A stretch of DNA of 39,611 nt from Actinomycetota bacterium (GTDB taxonomy: Bacteria; Actinomycetota; CADDZG01; WHSQ01). The position numbers and the translations under genes are program-made. Position 1 is the first letter of the stretch, and each line of letters starts with the position of its first letter. The notes under the pieces are model-generated. The model searched no databases. It saw nothing but the letters and a program-made list of their open reading frames with translations, and was not told where the DNA came from. The stretch covers positions 1-39,611 of the forward strand of contig WHSQ01000028.1 of assembly GCA_009380005.1 (NCBI GenBank), in the 5' to 3' direction. Positions 16,049 through 24,523 of this stretch are shown here, piece by piece.

Positions 16049-16915
16049 GTGACCGAACGACGTTGTGTGCTGGCCATACACGCTCATCCCGACGATGAAT
16101 CATCCAAGGGTGCCGGAACGATGGCGCGCTACGCGGATGAGGGCGTGCGCGTCGTTCTGGCATGCGCGACCGACGGAGCCGAAGGCGAGATCCTCAATCC
16201 CCACATGGACAAGCCGGGGATAACGGAACGGATGGTCGAACTTCGCAAGGCCGAGCTCGAGACGGCGTGCGACCTGCTGGGTGTAGCGAAGATCTACCAT
16301 CTCGGCTACCGGGACTCGGGGATGCCCGAGAGCGACGCCAACAAGCACCCGGATGCTTTCTGGAACGCCGATCCCGAGGAAGCCGTGGGCAAACTCGTGG
16401 AGATCATCAGGCGGGAGAGACCGCAGGTGGTCCTGTCCTACGACGAATCGCGGGGCTACGAGCACCCGGATCACGTCCGCGTTCACCAGTGGGGCCGCCA
16501 GGCGTTCGAAGCGGCCGGCGACCCGTCCCTGTACACCGACCGCGGGGAGCCTTGGGTCCCCTCGAAGCTCTATTACTTCGCCACGTTCACGAAGCGACGG
16601 ATGCAGATCCTGCATGACGCTGCCTCCGCGGAGGGGATCGAGAGTCCCTACGCCGGTTGGCTCGAGAACTGGGACGCGATGGGTTTCGAGGATCCCGAGG
16701 TCACTACCCAGGTCGACGTCGGCGGCTTCATCGAGATCCGGTCGAAGGCCCTGCTGGCCCACGCGACGCAGATCGATCCCGAAAGCTTCTGGTTCGCGAT
16801 CCCCGATGAGATCGTGCGGAAGTTCTACCCTTGGGAGGACTACACGTTGGTCTCGTTGGTCTCGTCGGTCGTCGATACCACGACGCCCGAATCCGATCTC
16901 TTCGCCGGTCTGTAG
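16049..16915 (+). CDS. mca: mycothiol S-conjugate amidase (PIG-L/LmbE family)
   Basis: Zinc amidase that splits mycothiol S-conjugates so the mercapturic acid can be exported. The zinc site is AHPDDE (His 13, Asp 16) plus the second His motif YEHPDHVRVH. The segment ATDGAEGEILNP and the 288-residue length fit Mca better than the related deacetylase MshB, and YESRGYEHPDH-like sequence is typical of Mca. GTG at 16049 has no ribosome-binding site but a -10 box six bases upstream. The 3' end overlaps the convergent FtsH-like gene by 76 bases. It indicates a mycothiol-producing host. Confidence 0.88.
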   Translation: MTERRCVLAIHAHPDDESSKGAGTMARYADEGVRVVLACATDGAEGEILNPHMDKPGITERMVELRKAELETACDLLGVAKIYHLGYRDSGMPESDANKHPDAFWNADPEEAVGKLVEIIRRERPQVVLSYDESRGYEHPDHVRVHQWGRQAFEAAGDPSLYTDRGEPWVPSKLYYFATFTKRRMQILHDAASAEGIESPYAGWLENWDAMGFEDPEVTTQVDVGGFIEIRSKALLAHATQIDPESFWFAIPDEIVRKFYPWEDYTLVSLVSSVVDTTTPESDLFAGL

Positions 16916-18765
16916 TTCCCGTTCCGGCCAACAAGCGTCTTCTCGATCACCGTGGCTATCTCGTCGCCCATGATCTCTTCGTGCGTTAGCAACTCGTCTC
17001 GAAGCGCTTCGACCAGGTCGCGGTTATCGGCCAGTAGATCCAGGACCTCCTGGTGCTGCCGCTTGAGCATCTCGTCTACCTCGCGCTTCGTCTCGTCCAT
17101 CGAGAGCACTTTCGCGACGAGGTTGGCCGCGGAATAGGCGGAATGCTGGACGGCTTCGAGGGAGATGTAAGAGTCGCCCATGCCGAACGAACCGATCATC
17201 TGACAGGCCAGCATCGTCGCGGTTCGGAGATCGGAGGAGGGACCGGTTCCCGATTCACCGAAGAAGAGCTTCTCCGCACACATGCCACCGAATGCGATCT
17301 TCAGCGTTGCTTCGAGCTCCGATTTGGTCTTCGTGAATCGTTCCTCGGCGTCGGAGTGAGCGAGCAGGCCCAACGCGTAGCGTCGCTTGATTATCGATAG
17401 GACCTCGAGCTTCCTGTGGTCCTTGGCGCACAGGTAGGCGACGACAGCGTGTCCCGCTTCATGCGTGGCGATCAGATCTCGCTCCCTCTCGGTGTAAGTC
17501 GTCGGTTGTGCGAGTCCGATCTCTTCCGACAGACGTGCACGCATGATGTCACGCCACGTCAGCTCGCGTCGGCCGTCACGCAGGGCCCAGACGAGAGCTT
17601 CGTCGATGATGTGCTCGAGCATCGCCGGGGTATACCCGAGCGTCATGGAAGCGAGTTCTTCGCGCAGGTCCTGCCGGTCCATCTCCTCGGCGTGGAGTCT
17701 CCTGACCAGGAAGTGATCGATCAGTTCCCGGCGACCCGTGCGCGTAGGTACGTCGAAGAACAGGGCGCGGTCGAAGCGTCCGGGTCGTGTCAGTGCGGGA
17801 TCGAGAACGTCCGCCCGGTTCGTCGCAGCGATCACGAGGACGTTGCTGTACGGCGGTGACTTCTTCTTCAACTGATGCTCGGCAGGGAGGAACAAGTTGA
17901 TCAGCGTCTTGAGCGAGTTCTTCAACCTGGCTCCGAACGGCTGCGTGTCGAAGGACTGCATCTGGATCAGCAGCTCGTTCACCATGGCATCGGTAGAGCC
18001 TGTCCCGAAGCGATCGACTCGCATCCCTCGCCCGACGGCCGTGGAGGTCTGCAGCGGAGCGAACCCGGTCACGCCACCGCGATCGGCCCCGATCGCATCG
18101 ATCTCTTCGATGAATCCGATCGCCCCACCCTCCTTGCGAGCGGCCTTACGCAGCTTCTTGAAGAAAGAACGGATCCGGTAGGCGGTCATCCCGAACCACA
18201 TGCTCTGGAAGGACGTTGCCGATACGAAATAGAACGGCACGCCTGCTTCGGCGGCCATCGCTTTGGCCAGGTGGGTCTTGCCGGTCCCCGGGGATCCCTC
18301 GAACAGGACGCCCCTGCGTGGCTTACCGCCGAGCTCTTCTTGGAACGACTTGTACGCCAGGAAGATCTGGAGCGTGCGTTTGACCTCGTCCAACACCGCA
18401 TCCAATCCCTTGACATCGTCGAAATGGACGTCGATCTCTTCGGGACTGAACCGAACCGCGGGAGAGCGCCCGTTGATGAGCATCGGTCCTAGCACCGCGA
18501 GAGCGATGATCAGAAGCATCGCTATCGGAAAGATCCAGATCATCGATCCGGCATCGAGGCTCGGGAGGCCGAACTCCAGGGGCCTGTCCTCGATGACTCG
18601 CCGCAGCAGGTAGGCGAAGATGAGGATGTTCAAGTAGAGGAGATAGCGTAGCCGCCTCTGACGATTCCGCTCTCTTATGAGCTTGACGTCCGCCTTGTAC
18701 GTCTCCGCGAGCGTCTTCAGCGACTCCTCCGGGGACCGCTTCGATGAGATCTCGTTCCTATCCAC
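16840..18765 (-). CDS. FtsH-like membrane AAA+ zinc protease, atypical
   Basis: Membrane-anchored ATP-dependent protease of FtsH architecture, 641 residues. Two helices (about 41-57 and 75-97) enclose only a short loop, so the periplasmic domain of FtsH is missing. Walker A is GSPGTGKT (157-164); Walker B reads IGFIEEID (216-223) with Glu where FtsH has Asp. About 20 extra residues follow Walker B and about 30 more precede the second region of homology AATNRADVLDPALTRPGRFD. The pore loop has MWFG instead of the usual MFVG. The protease site is HEAGH (435-439) with third ligand Asp about 512. GTG at 18765 follows a GAGGGGGGAA purine run; a longer frame begins at 18810. It is a paralogue rather than the housekeeping FtsH. 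Confidence 0.85.
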   Translation of the reverse strand: MDRNEISSKRSPEESLKTLAETYKADVKLIRERNRQRRLRYLLYLNILIFAYLLRRVIEDRPLEFGLPSLDAGSMIWIFPIAMLLIIALAVLGPMLINGRSPAVRFSPEEIDVHFDDVKGLDAVLDEVKRTLQIFLAYKSFQEELGGKPRRGVLFEGSPGTGKTHLAKAMAAEAGVPFYFVSATSFQSMWFGMTAYRIRSFFKKLRKAARKEGGAIGFIEEIDAIGADRGGVTGFAPLQTSTAVGRGMRVDRFGTGSTDAMVNELLIQMQSFDTQPFGARLKNSLKTLINLFLPAEHQLKKKSPPYSNVLVIAATNRADVLDPALTRPGRFDRALFFDVPTRTGRRELIDHFLVRRLHAEEMDRQDLREELASMTLGYTPAMLEHIIDEALVWALRDGRRELTWRDIMRARLSEEIGLAQPTTYTERERDLIATHEAGHAVVAYLCAKDHRKLEVLSIIKRRYALGLLAHSDAEERFTKTKSELEATLKIAFGGMCAEKLFFGESGTGPSSDLRTATMLACQMIGSFGMGDSYISLEAVQHSAYSAANLVAKVLSMDETKREVDEMLKRQHQEVLDLLADNRDLVEALRDELLTHEEIMGDEIATVIEKTLVGRNGNYRPAKRSDSGVVVSTTDETNETNV

Positions 18766-18946
18766 GTGCTTCCCCCCTCTGGCCGCGGCGCCCAACGAAC
18801 AGTGTGCCACTCGCGGTGGGGCTATTCCTACCCCCCACGTTCGACCTCGCCGGGCCGATGCCCTTAGCGCGCCGGCGGAGATCCGTGACTTCGCTCGGCG
18901 CGAGATAGGGATGAATGGGGCGTAATTGTGGCACCGAGCCCGGCTA

Positions 18947-18952
18947 TATCTT
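18947..18952 (+). promoter_or_regulatory. candidate -10 box of leaderless glycosyltransferase gene
   Basis: TATCTT followed by seven bases and ATG at 18960; TATATC at 18945-18950 overlaps it and is an alternative. No ribosome-binding site precedes the ATG. Confidence 0.45.
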
Positions 18953-18959
18953 TCGGCCC

Positions 18960-20303
18960 ATGCGCATCTTGCTCTGGCACGGCTATCTCCTGTCGGGTTC
19001 GGGTTCGAATATCTACACGCGGGCGATCGCCCATCGCTGGCGCGAGGAGGGCCATCACGTCGTGGTGATGTGCCAGGAGAGACATCCGGAAGGATTCGAC
19101 TGGATAGACGAAGAGGTCGAGTTGCGCCCCGGTCAAGAGTTCCAACCCTCCATCGGGTCGAGCGCGTGCGAGTTGGTCCGGCCCTACATCGGAGAGGTTC
19201 TCCCCGTCTACGTGTACGACGAGTACGAGACGCTCACGGCGAAGCGTTTCGTGGACGTCACCGACGGGGAGCTCGCCGAATACAACCGGTTGAACGTCGA
19301 CGCCATGAAGGCCGTGATCGGATCGTTCGATCCGGATGCAATCATCACGGGTCACGAGGTCATGGGCCCGCACATAGCGGCGAACGCCTGCGGAGACCGG
19401 AGCTATCTGGTGAAGCTCCACGGAAGCGCACTCGAATACGCGGTCAAAGAAGATCCCGGCCGGTTCCTTCCTTACGCGGTGGAGGGATTGGGCAAAGCGC
19501 GAGCGGTCGTCGGCGGTAGCGAGTACATACTGAGAGAGGCGGCGGCCGTCATCCCGGGGTGGCACGATCGCGGTCGGGTGGTGAACCCCGGCGTCGACAT
19601 TGACCTGTTCAAGCCCGCCGATCGACGACCCGGGCCCCGTCCCGTCGTCGGCTTCGTCGGCAAGCTGATCGCGAACAAGGGTGCGCACGAGCTGCTGGTT
19701 GCTCTCGGTCTCCTGGACGACCCGGTCGATCTCGTCGTCGTTGGTTTCGGGGACATGGAGGATCGGCTCCGCACGCTTGCGGCGGCCCTATCCCACGGTG
19801 ACGTTCGCGCCGCTATCGACGCCCTTCGCTCCGACGATCCGCGCGAGGCCCCGACGCGCGAGCTGTTGCAGGGTGGCGCAGGGCCTGCCATCGTGCAGCG
19901 AGCCTCCCGTTCTCGGATCCGGTTCACGGGCCGACTCGAGCACGAGCCGCTCTCCCGAGTGCTCCCGACGTTCGACGCCTTGGTGGTGCCGTCGATCCTG
20001 GGAGAAGCCTTCGGGATGGTCGCCGCTGAGGGAGCCGCATGCGGCGTCGTGCCCGTCGTGCCCGATCACTCGGGCATCGGCGAGGTCGGCCGCGTCCTCG
20101 AGGAGGCCCTTGCTCGACCGGGCGCGCTCAGCTACGACCCGCAGGAGCGAACAGCCGGGATCGCCGCTCGGCTGAACGAGCTCATGGCTCTGCCTCGGTC
20201 GGATCTGAGGGAACTGGGCCTCCGAGCGGCGAGGGTCGCCCGGGAACGCTGGTCATGGGAACACTGCGCTCGTGACCTGCTGGCGTTTGCGAGCGAGGGC
20301 TAG
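18960..20303 (+). CDS. GT4-family glycosyltransferase
   Basis: Two-domain GT-B glycosyltransferase, 447 residues. The N-terminal domain begins MRILLWHGYLLSGSGSNIYT, a nucleotide-sugar transferase start with the glycine-rich loop. The C-terminal domain has VNPGVDIDLFKP, GFVGKLIANKGAHELLVAL and the donor-sugar EX7E-like motif around PSILGEAFGMVAAEGAACG, where Glu residues bind the nucleotide-sugar. Acceptor and sugar are unknown; cell-envelope polysaccharide or glycolipid is usual for GT4. I reject the in-frame start at 18915 because the family N-terminus begins at 18960. It stands alone, followed by an unrelated gene. Confidence 0.87.
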   Translation: MRILLWHGYLLSGSGSNIYTRAIAHRWREEGHHVVVMCQERHPEGFDWIDEEVELRPGQEFQPSIGSSACELVRPYIGEVLPVYVYDEYETLTAKRFVDVTDGELAEYNRLNVDAMKAVIGSFDPDAIITGHEVMGPHIAANACGDRSYLVKLHGSALEYAVKEDPGRFLPYAVEGLGKARAVVGGSEYILREAAAVIPGWHDRGRVVNPGVDIDLFKPADRRPGPRPVVGFVGKLIANKGAHELLVALGLLDDPVDLVVVGFGDMEDRLRTLAAALSHGDVRAAIDALRSDDPREAPTRELLQGGAGPAIVQRASRSRIRFTGRLEHEPLSRVLPTFDALVVPSILGEAFGMVAAEGAACGVVPVVPDHSGIGEVGRVLEEALARPGALSYDPQERTAGIAARLNELMALPRSDLRELGLRAARVARERWSWEHCARDLLAFASEG

Positions 20304-20306
20304 TCT
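20301..20306 (+). promoter_or_regulatory. candidate -10 box of leaderless downstream gene
   Basis: TAGTCT, whose first three bases are the stop codon of the glycosyltransferase gene, then seven bases and the ATG at 20314. Confidence 0.5.
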
Positions 20307-20313
20307 GGGCGCC

Positions 20314-21333
20314 ATGTCCGTCTTCACCTCTTACGGCAACGAGAACCGCATGCGCTGGGATCGTACGAAGCGCGGGTTCATGGAGGTCTGGTTCGCGACG
20401 CTGAACCACGGGCCGACGGGCAGCGGTCTATGGCTGCGTTACACCCTCACAGCGCCCAAGAAGGCCGAGCCGTACTGCGAGCTGTGGGCGTTCTGGTTCG
20501 ATCCCACCGGCGCACGTTCCTTCGCCGGCAAGCACCGTTACTCGATCGATCATCTCGGATCCGCGAACGGCCGTGATGATGGAGCACTCGTCAGGATCGG
20601 GGACGCGTGGATGTCGGAATCGCACCTCGAGGGTGAGGTCACGTCGGGGGATCGAGCACTCGCCTGGTCGCTGGACCTGGAACCTGCGCCCGCCACGTTC
20701 CAGCACATCCCCGCCCCGCTGCGCGACCGCCTCGAGCGCAGGGTGTCGGCGTTGTGCTCGCCGAACCTCTCGGTTCCGTTCCAGGGGATGGTCAAGCTGG
20801 GGGGCGCAGCTTTCGAGTTCGAACGTGAAAGGGGCTGTCAGACCCACCGTTGGGGCGCGCGGCATCCGGTGACCTGGGCGTGGGCGCATTGCGAGTCCTT
20901 CGAAGGAACCTCAGACACGGTCTTCGAGGGGGTGGCGGCGCGCACGGACATCGTTCGCATCCCGCTACCGACGACATCTCTTCTGTATCTGCGGCACGAA
21001 GGTGAAGACATCCCTTTCAACGAGCTCCGGTGGGCTTTGTCGGCCAAGAGCCGATACGAGATGCCGACGTGGGCGTTCCATGCTCGCAACGAGTCCTGGA
21101 AGATCATCGGCGGCGCGCGCGCCACGCACGACCGCGCGGTTCAGGTCCGTTACGAGGATCCCGATGGTTCCGAACGGTTCTGCGCGAATTCCGAGATCGC
21201 CGATCTGGCTATCGAGCTCTACCGCTCGTCTCCGAGCGGGTGGCGGCACGTACGCAGCCTCATCTCGATCCGCGGTGCTCATCTCGAGTTCGGGCGACGC
21301 AGTCCCTTCGAAGGATCGCCGGTGACGCTGTGA
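20314..21333 (+). CDS. conserved hypothetical protein, possibly lipocalin/tocopherol-cyclase-like fold
   Basis: 339-residue soluble protein without signal peptide or membrane helix. It is rich in Trp, Arg and Phe and in alternating strand-like segments such as LWLRYTLTAP and CELWAFWFDP. It has the motif THRWGARHPVTWAWAHCESFEG near residues 185-206. That HRWG...W.W.H.. pattern reminds me of the tocopherol-cyclase/AttH-type beta-barrel proteins, but this is weak and no function is claimed. ATG at 20314 was chosen over the in-frame start at 20272, which lies inside the preceding gene. It appears to be transcribed from its own leaderless promoter. Confidence 0.65.
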   Translation: MSVFTSYGNENRMRWDRTKRGFMEVWFATLNHGPTGSGLWLRYTLTAPKKAEPYCELWAFWFDPTGARSFAGKHRYSIDHLGSANGRDDGALVRIGDAWMSESHLEGEVTSGDRALAWSLDLEPAPATFQHIPAPLRDRLERRVSALCSPNLSVPFQGMVKLGGAAFEFERERGCQTHRWGARHPVTWAWAHCESFEGTSDTVFEGVAARTDIVRIPLPTTSLLYLRHEGEDIPFNELRWALSAKSRYEMPTWAFHARNESWKIIGGARATHDRAVQVRYEDPDGSERFCANSEIADLAIELYRSSPSGWRHVRSLISIRGAHLEFGRRSPFEGSPVTL

Positions 21334-21364
21334 GGCCGGGGCCAGGCCCCCAGCCCGCCCGGCT

Positions 21365-21763
21365 TCAACCCAGCTTGTCGAGGAGTGCCTGCTTCTTGGT
21401 GGTGTACTCCTCTTCCGACAGGATGCCCTGATCTCTCAGTTCCGCCAGCTTGCGGATCTGGTCGAAGACATCGTCCGATCCTCGGTTTTCCGCCCGGCCG
21501 GGTTGTGCGGATCCTCCCCACGCTTCCCACGCCTGGCCCTGTTCGTTCCAGCGCAACCACGCGCCATCGGGCTGTTGCTGCCACCAAGCCCCATTGTGGT
21601 GGACGGGCTGCGCGTTCTGCGTCCGGCCCGCCTGCTGTGCGCCGGCGGTCGCGTTACCGGCCCACGGTTCCCAGACCTCCGTATCTTCGTTCCAGCGTAG
21701 CCAGCTGCCATCGGGCTGTTGCTGCCACCAAGCTCCGTTGTGCTGTACGGGCTCTGCCATCAT
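21365..21763 (-). CDS. Trp-rich repeat protein with C-terminal SHOCT domain
   Basis: 132 residues in three parts. Two copies of a 48-residue unit, each with HNGAWWQQQPDG.WLRWNE and a closing WE.W, are followed by a Gly/Ala/Gln linker. The C-terminal SHOCT helix pair (about 98-132) reads DQIRKLAELRDQGILSEEEY then KKQALLDKLG. SHOCT domains are small oligomerisation modules often found at protein ends; the W-rich unit looks like a binding module of unknown ligand. Start ATG at 21763 (or the ATG at 21760) follows GGGAGG on the minus strand. No partner genes are evident. Confidence 0.8.
   Translation of the reverse strand: MMAEPVQHNGAWWQQQPDGSWLRWNEDTEVWEPWAGNATAGAQQAGRTQNAQPVHHNGAWWQQQPDGAWLRWNEQGQAWEAWGGSAQPGRAENRGSDDVFDQIRKLAELRDQGILSEEEYTTKKQALLDKLG
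21542..21611 (-). repeat. 48-codon W-rich repeat, copy 2 (DNA level)
   Basis: This stretch is nearly identical to 21686-21755, offset 144 bases (48 codons), inside the SHOCT gene. Both contain CCATCGGGCTGTTGCTGCCA on the plus strand. The high DNA identity suggests a recent internal duplication. Confidence 0.75.
21686..21755 (-). repeat. 48-codon W-rich repeat, copy 1 (DNA level)
   Basis: Partner of 21542-21611, encoding the first HNGAWWQQQPDG unit of the SHOCT protein. The differences between the copies are mostly single bases. Confidence 0.75.
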
Positions 21764-21780
21764 CGAGCCTCCCGATCCGT

Positions 21781-22203
21781 CTACTCGTCAACGATTATGC
21801 GCCGACGCGCCTTCTTCTGCGAGCGGTGCTTCTTGCCGGCGAGGCGGGCCTCGTTCGCGGAGGCGGACCGTTTGGTCGGGATCCGGCGCTTGGTTGATCG
21901 CAGCGCACCGGCCACGATATCCGCCAGCCGCGCTTCGGCTTCCTCGCGGTTACGCAGCTGAGAACGCCGTCGGCCGCTCTGCACACGTAGCGAACCCGAG
22001 CCATCGATCCTGCCGGCAAGTTTGCGAAGGATCCGCTCGCGCTGCCGGGGGCCCAGCACGCGCGAGTTCTCAACGTTCCAGGTGAGTTCGACCCGGGTGG
22101 CCGATCTGTTCGCATGTTGACCGCCGGGACCACCGGAGGCCGAGAAGGCGAGTTCCAACTCGTCGTCGGGTATCACCAGCGACCGGTTGACCCGGATGCT
22201 CAT
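21781..22203 (-). CDS. arfB: peptidyl-tRNA hydrolase ArfB (alternative ribosome rescue)
   Basis: Releases nascent chains from ribosomes stalled without a stop codon. The catalytic GGQ loop is in [10 protein letters not shown] (Gln 29), and the basic C-terminal tail [13 protein letters not shown] that enters the empty mRNA channel is present. 140 residues, normal length. ATG at 22203 overlaps the stop of the upstream thioredoxin-domain gene as ATGA, so translation is coupled; a longer frame to 22413 is only the overlap with that gene. Confidence 0.92.
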   Translation of the reverse strand: MSIRVNRSLVIPDDELELAFSASGGPGGQHANRSATRVELTWNVENSRVLGPRQRERILRKLAGRIDGSGSLRVQSGRRRSQLRNREEAEARLADIVAGALRSTKRRIPTKRSASANEARLAGKKHRSQKKARRRIIVDE

Positions 22204-24200
22204 CTGAGTTGAGCCAGCAACTCGGCTGCAGAGTGAACGGGGAGATCGCAGATCCCTCGCCTGCACACGTACGCGGTCGCGCGTCCGTCCACGGCGACGC
22301 GATCCGCCAGGAGTGGGATCCTCCTGGCATCCTCGGCGTCCGGTTGCTGTGCGATGACCAAGACCTTGTTCGGCAGGTAGGTGTGTCGCATCGCTTCTTT
22401 CATCTCGTGCCAATCGGCACGCGCCGGGGAACCCACGATAACCACTTCTTTGGGATCTCCCGTGTACAGATCGACCGCACCAAGCAGGTGACCGAAACCT
22501 TGCGGCGACCGCTTGGCAGCGTCGAGGATGGACCGGATCGCATCGATGGCGTGCCGCTCGTACGAAGATCCTCCGGTGAGCATGCTCAGTCGCTGCAGCT
22601 CCATAGCCATCACCGAGTTCGCGGAAGGCACCGCGTTGTCGATCAGATCCTTCGATCTCGTGATCAACCGTTCGGCATCTGCTCCGGTGGTGAAGAATCC
22701 GCCCCGGTCGGAGTCATGGAAGAGCAGTATCGCTTCGTCCGCAACCCAGCGAGCCTCGTCGACCCACTCTTGGTCGAAGGTTGCCTCGAACAGGGACAGG
22801 CTCGCTTCTAGATAGAACGCGTAGTCTTCCGCGAACCCGAGATGACGCACGCGTCCGTCGCGGTAAGCGCGCATGAGGCGTCCGTCACGGCGCATGGAAG
22901 TCATCAAGAAACGCATGGCGGCGGCGGCACTCGCTATCCAGTCCTCCCGTTCGAACGTCGCCCCCGCCTCCGCCAGGGCCGAGATGGTCAGCGCGTTCCA
23001 TGCCGTGAGGATCTTGTCGTCGGTTGCCGGCCGGACCCTTGTGGAGCGCGCTTCCAACAGCGCCTGCCGCAACTCATCGATCTTGGGATCCGCCCGCGCG
23101 TGTGCGCGCACGAGGATGTTCGCACCTTCGAAATTTCCCTGCTCCGTCATGCCGAAGGCCCCTATCGCGTCTTCGGCGCGTTCGTCGAGCGCTCGGCGCA
23201 CCTGCTCGATCGTCCAGACGTAGAACCTGCCTTCCTCGCCTTCCGAATCAGCGTCGAGCGAGGAGTAGAAGCCGCCGGCCGCGTCGCGCATCTCGCGGAA
23301 CAACCACTCGACGGTGCGCTCTACGACCTCGCGGTGGAGTTCGGACCCTGTCGACAGCCAGGAATGGGTGTACGTGCGGATCAGTTGGGCGTTGTCGTAG
23401 AGCATCTTTTCGAAGTGCGGGACGAGCCACTGACGATCGACGGAGTAGCGAGCGAATCCGCCGCCGATCTGGTCGTAGATCCCGCCTTTGGCCATCGCGT
23501 CGAGGGTCAGTCGCGCCATGGCGCCCGCCCGCGAGTATCCCCTCGCGTGCAGCCGGTGGAGCAGGTCGATGGTCATCGGCTGAGGGAACTTCGGTGCGTT
23601 GCCGAAGCCTCCGTGCTCACGATCGAAACCGCCGGCCAACGACCGGAACGCGCTGCGAAGGATGTCTTCACCGATCACGTCGCTGGACGGGAGGATCTTG
23701 GAGGCCACATCGATGTGGTCGAGCAGTCTCTTGCCCTGTTCCTGCACGTCGGAGCGTTTGGAGCGCCAAGCCTCGGCCACCCCGGTGAGCACTCGCGTGA
23801 ACGAGGGCATGCCGTGACGGTCGTCGGGGGGGAAGTAGGTACCTCCGTAGAAGGGGACGCCGTCGGGTGTGAGGAACACCGTCATCGGCCATCCGCCTTG
23901 CCCGGTCATCGCTTGAACGGCCTCCATGTAGATCGCGTCGATGTCGGGCCGTTCTTCACGGTCGACCTTCACCGAGACGAAGTTGTCGTTCATGATCCGG
24001 GCGATGTCCGGAGATTCGAAGGACTCTCGTTCCATGACGTGACACCAATGACAGGCGGCGTACCCCACCGACAGAAGGATGGGCTTGTCCTCGGCCCGCG
24101 CGCGACGCAGGGCCTCATCCCCCCAGGGGAACCAGTCGACGGGGTTGTCCTTGTGTTGGAGGAGATAGGGACTCGTCTCCGAAGCCAACCTGTTCGACAT
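22200..24200 (-). CDS. YyaL/SSP411-type thioredoxin-domain protein (DUF255)
   Basis: Large cytoplasmic protein, 666 residues. The N-terminal thioredoxin-like domain starts [20 protein letters not shown] and carries the redox motif ACHWC (Cys 50 and Cys 53). It includes [10 protein letters not shown] and [15 protein letters not shown], the standard DUF255 blocks. The rest is an (alpha/alpha)6 barrel related to N-acylglucosamine 2-epimerase. Its exact reaction is not established in bacteria. ATG at 24200 follows GGAGGT too closely to act as a normal ribosome-binding site; AATGAT six bases upstream may be a -10 box of a leaderless promoter. It is coupled to arfB. Confidence 0.9.
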   Translation of the reverse strand: MSNRLASETSPYLLQHKDNPVDWFPWGDEALRRARAEDKPILLSVGYAACHWCHVMERESFESPDIARIMNDNFVSVKVDREERPDIDAIYMEAVQAMTGQGGWPMTVFLTPDGVPFYGGTYFPPDDRHGMPSFTRVLTGVAEAWRSKRSDVQEQGKRLLDHIDVASKILPSSDVIGEDILRSAFRSLAGGFDREHGGFGNAPKFPQPMTIDLLHRLHARGYSRAGAMARLTLDAMAKGGIYDQIGGGFARYSVDRQWLVPHFEKMLYDNAQLIRTYTHSWLSTGSELHREVVERTVEWLFREMRDAAGGFYSSLDADSEGEEGRFYVWTIEQVRRALDERAEDAIGAFGMTEQGNFEGANILVRAHARADPKIDELRQALLEARSTRVRPATDDKILTAWNALTISALAEAGATFEREDWIASAAAAMRFLMTSMRRDGRLMRAYRDGRVRHLGFAEDYAFYLEASLSLFEATFDQEWVDEARWVADEAILLFHDSDRGGFFTTGADAERLITRSKDLIDNAVPSANSVMAMELQRLSMLTGGSSYERHAIDAIRSILDAAKRSPQGFGHLLGAVDLYTGDPKEVVIVGSPARADWHEMKEAMRHTYLPNKVLVIAQQPDAEDARRIPLLADRVAVDGRATAYVCRRGICDLPVHSAAELLAQLR

Positions 24201-24220
24201 ACCTCCATCATTACCCGCCG

Positions 24221-24226
24221 TAGGCT
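24221..24226 (+). promoter_or_regulatory. candidate -10 box of leaderless small membrane-protein gene
   Basis: TAGGCT, six bases, then ATG at 24233. The divergent YyaL-type gene has its own AATGAT box on the minus strand (forward 24207-24212), also six bases before its ATG. Confidence 0.5.
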
Positions 24227-24232
24227 GCCGCG

Positions 24233-24523
24233 ATGGCCGCTCTCGCCTACCTCGTGCCCCCGCTGACTGGGCTCTGGGCGTTCACGTGCGGGACGGACGC
24301 TCGCGCCAAGGCGCACGGGTTCCAATCGATCGTGCTGGGCACGCTCTGGCCGGTGGGGCTCTACGTGGGATCCTGGATCACGCCCGGGGCCACGCAGGCG
24401 ATCGGCGTGCTCTTTGCCGTCGCGTGGCTGACGCTGATCCTCTCGGCCGCGCTCGGAAGCGGCCTCGTGGCGACGGGGCTCGTCCGGAGGATCGAGGGTA
24501 CGGAGCCTACGGGCGAGCGGTGA
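24233..24523 (+). CDS. small membrane protein of unknown function
   Basis: 96 residues with two to three predicted helices: a first around 4-18, then about 31-49 and 55-80. The segment [15 protein letters not shown] resembles the FHA(R)Q-type segment of DUF4870-like small membrane proteins, which is a weak assignment. It starts at ATG 24233 without a ribosome-binding site. The last 17 bases overlap the convergent zinc-ribbon gene. Function unknown. Confidence 0.65.
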   Translation: MAALAYLVPPLTGLWAFTCGTDARAKAHGFQSIVLGTLWPVGLYVGSWITPGATQAIGVLFAVAWLTLILSAALGSGLVATGLVRRIEGTEPTGER

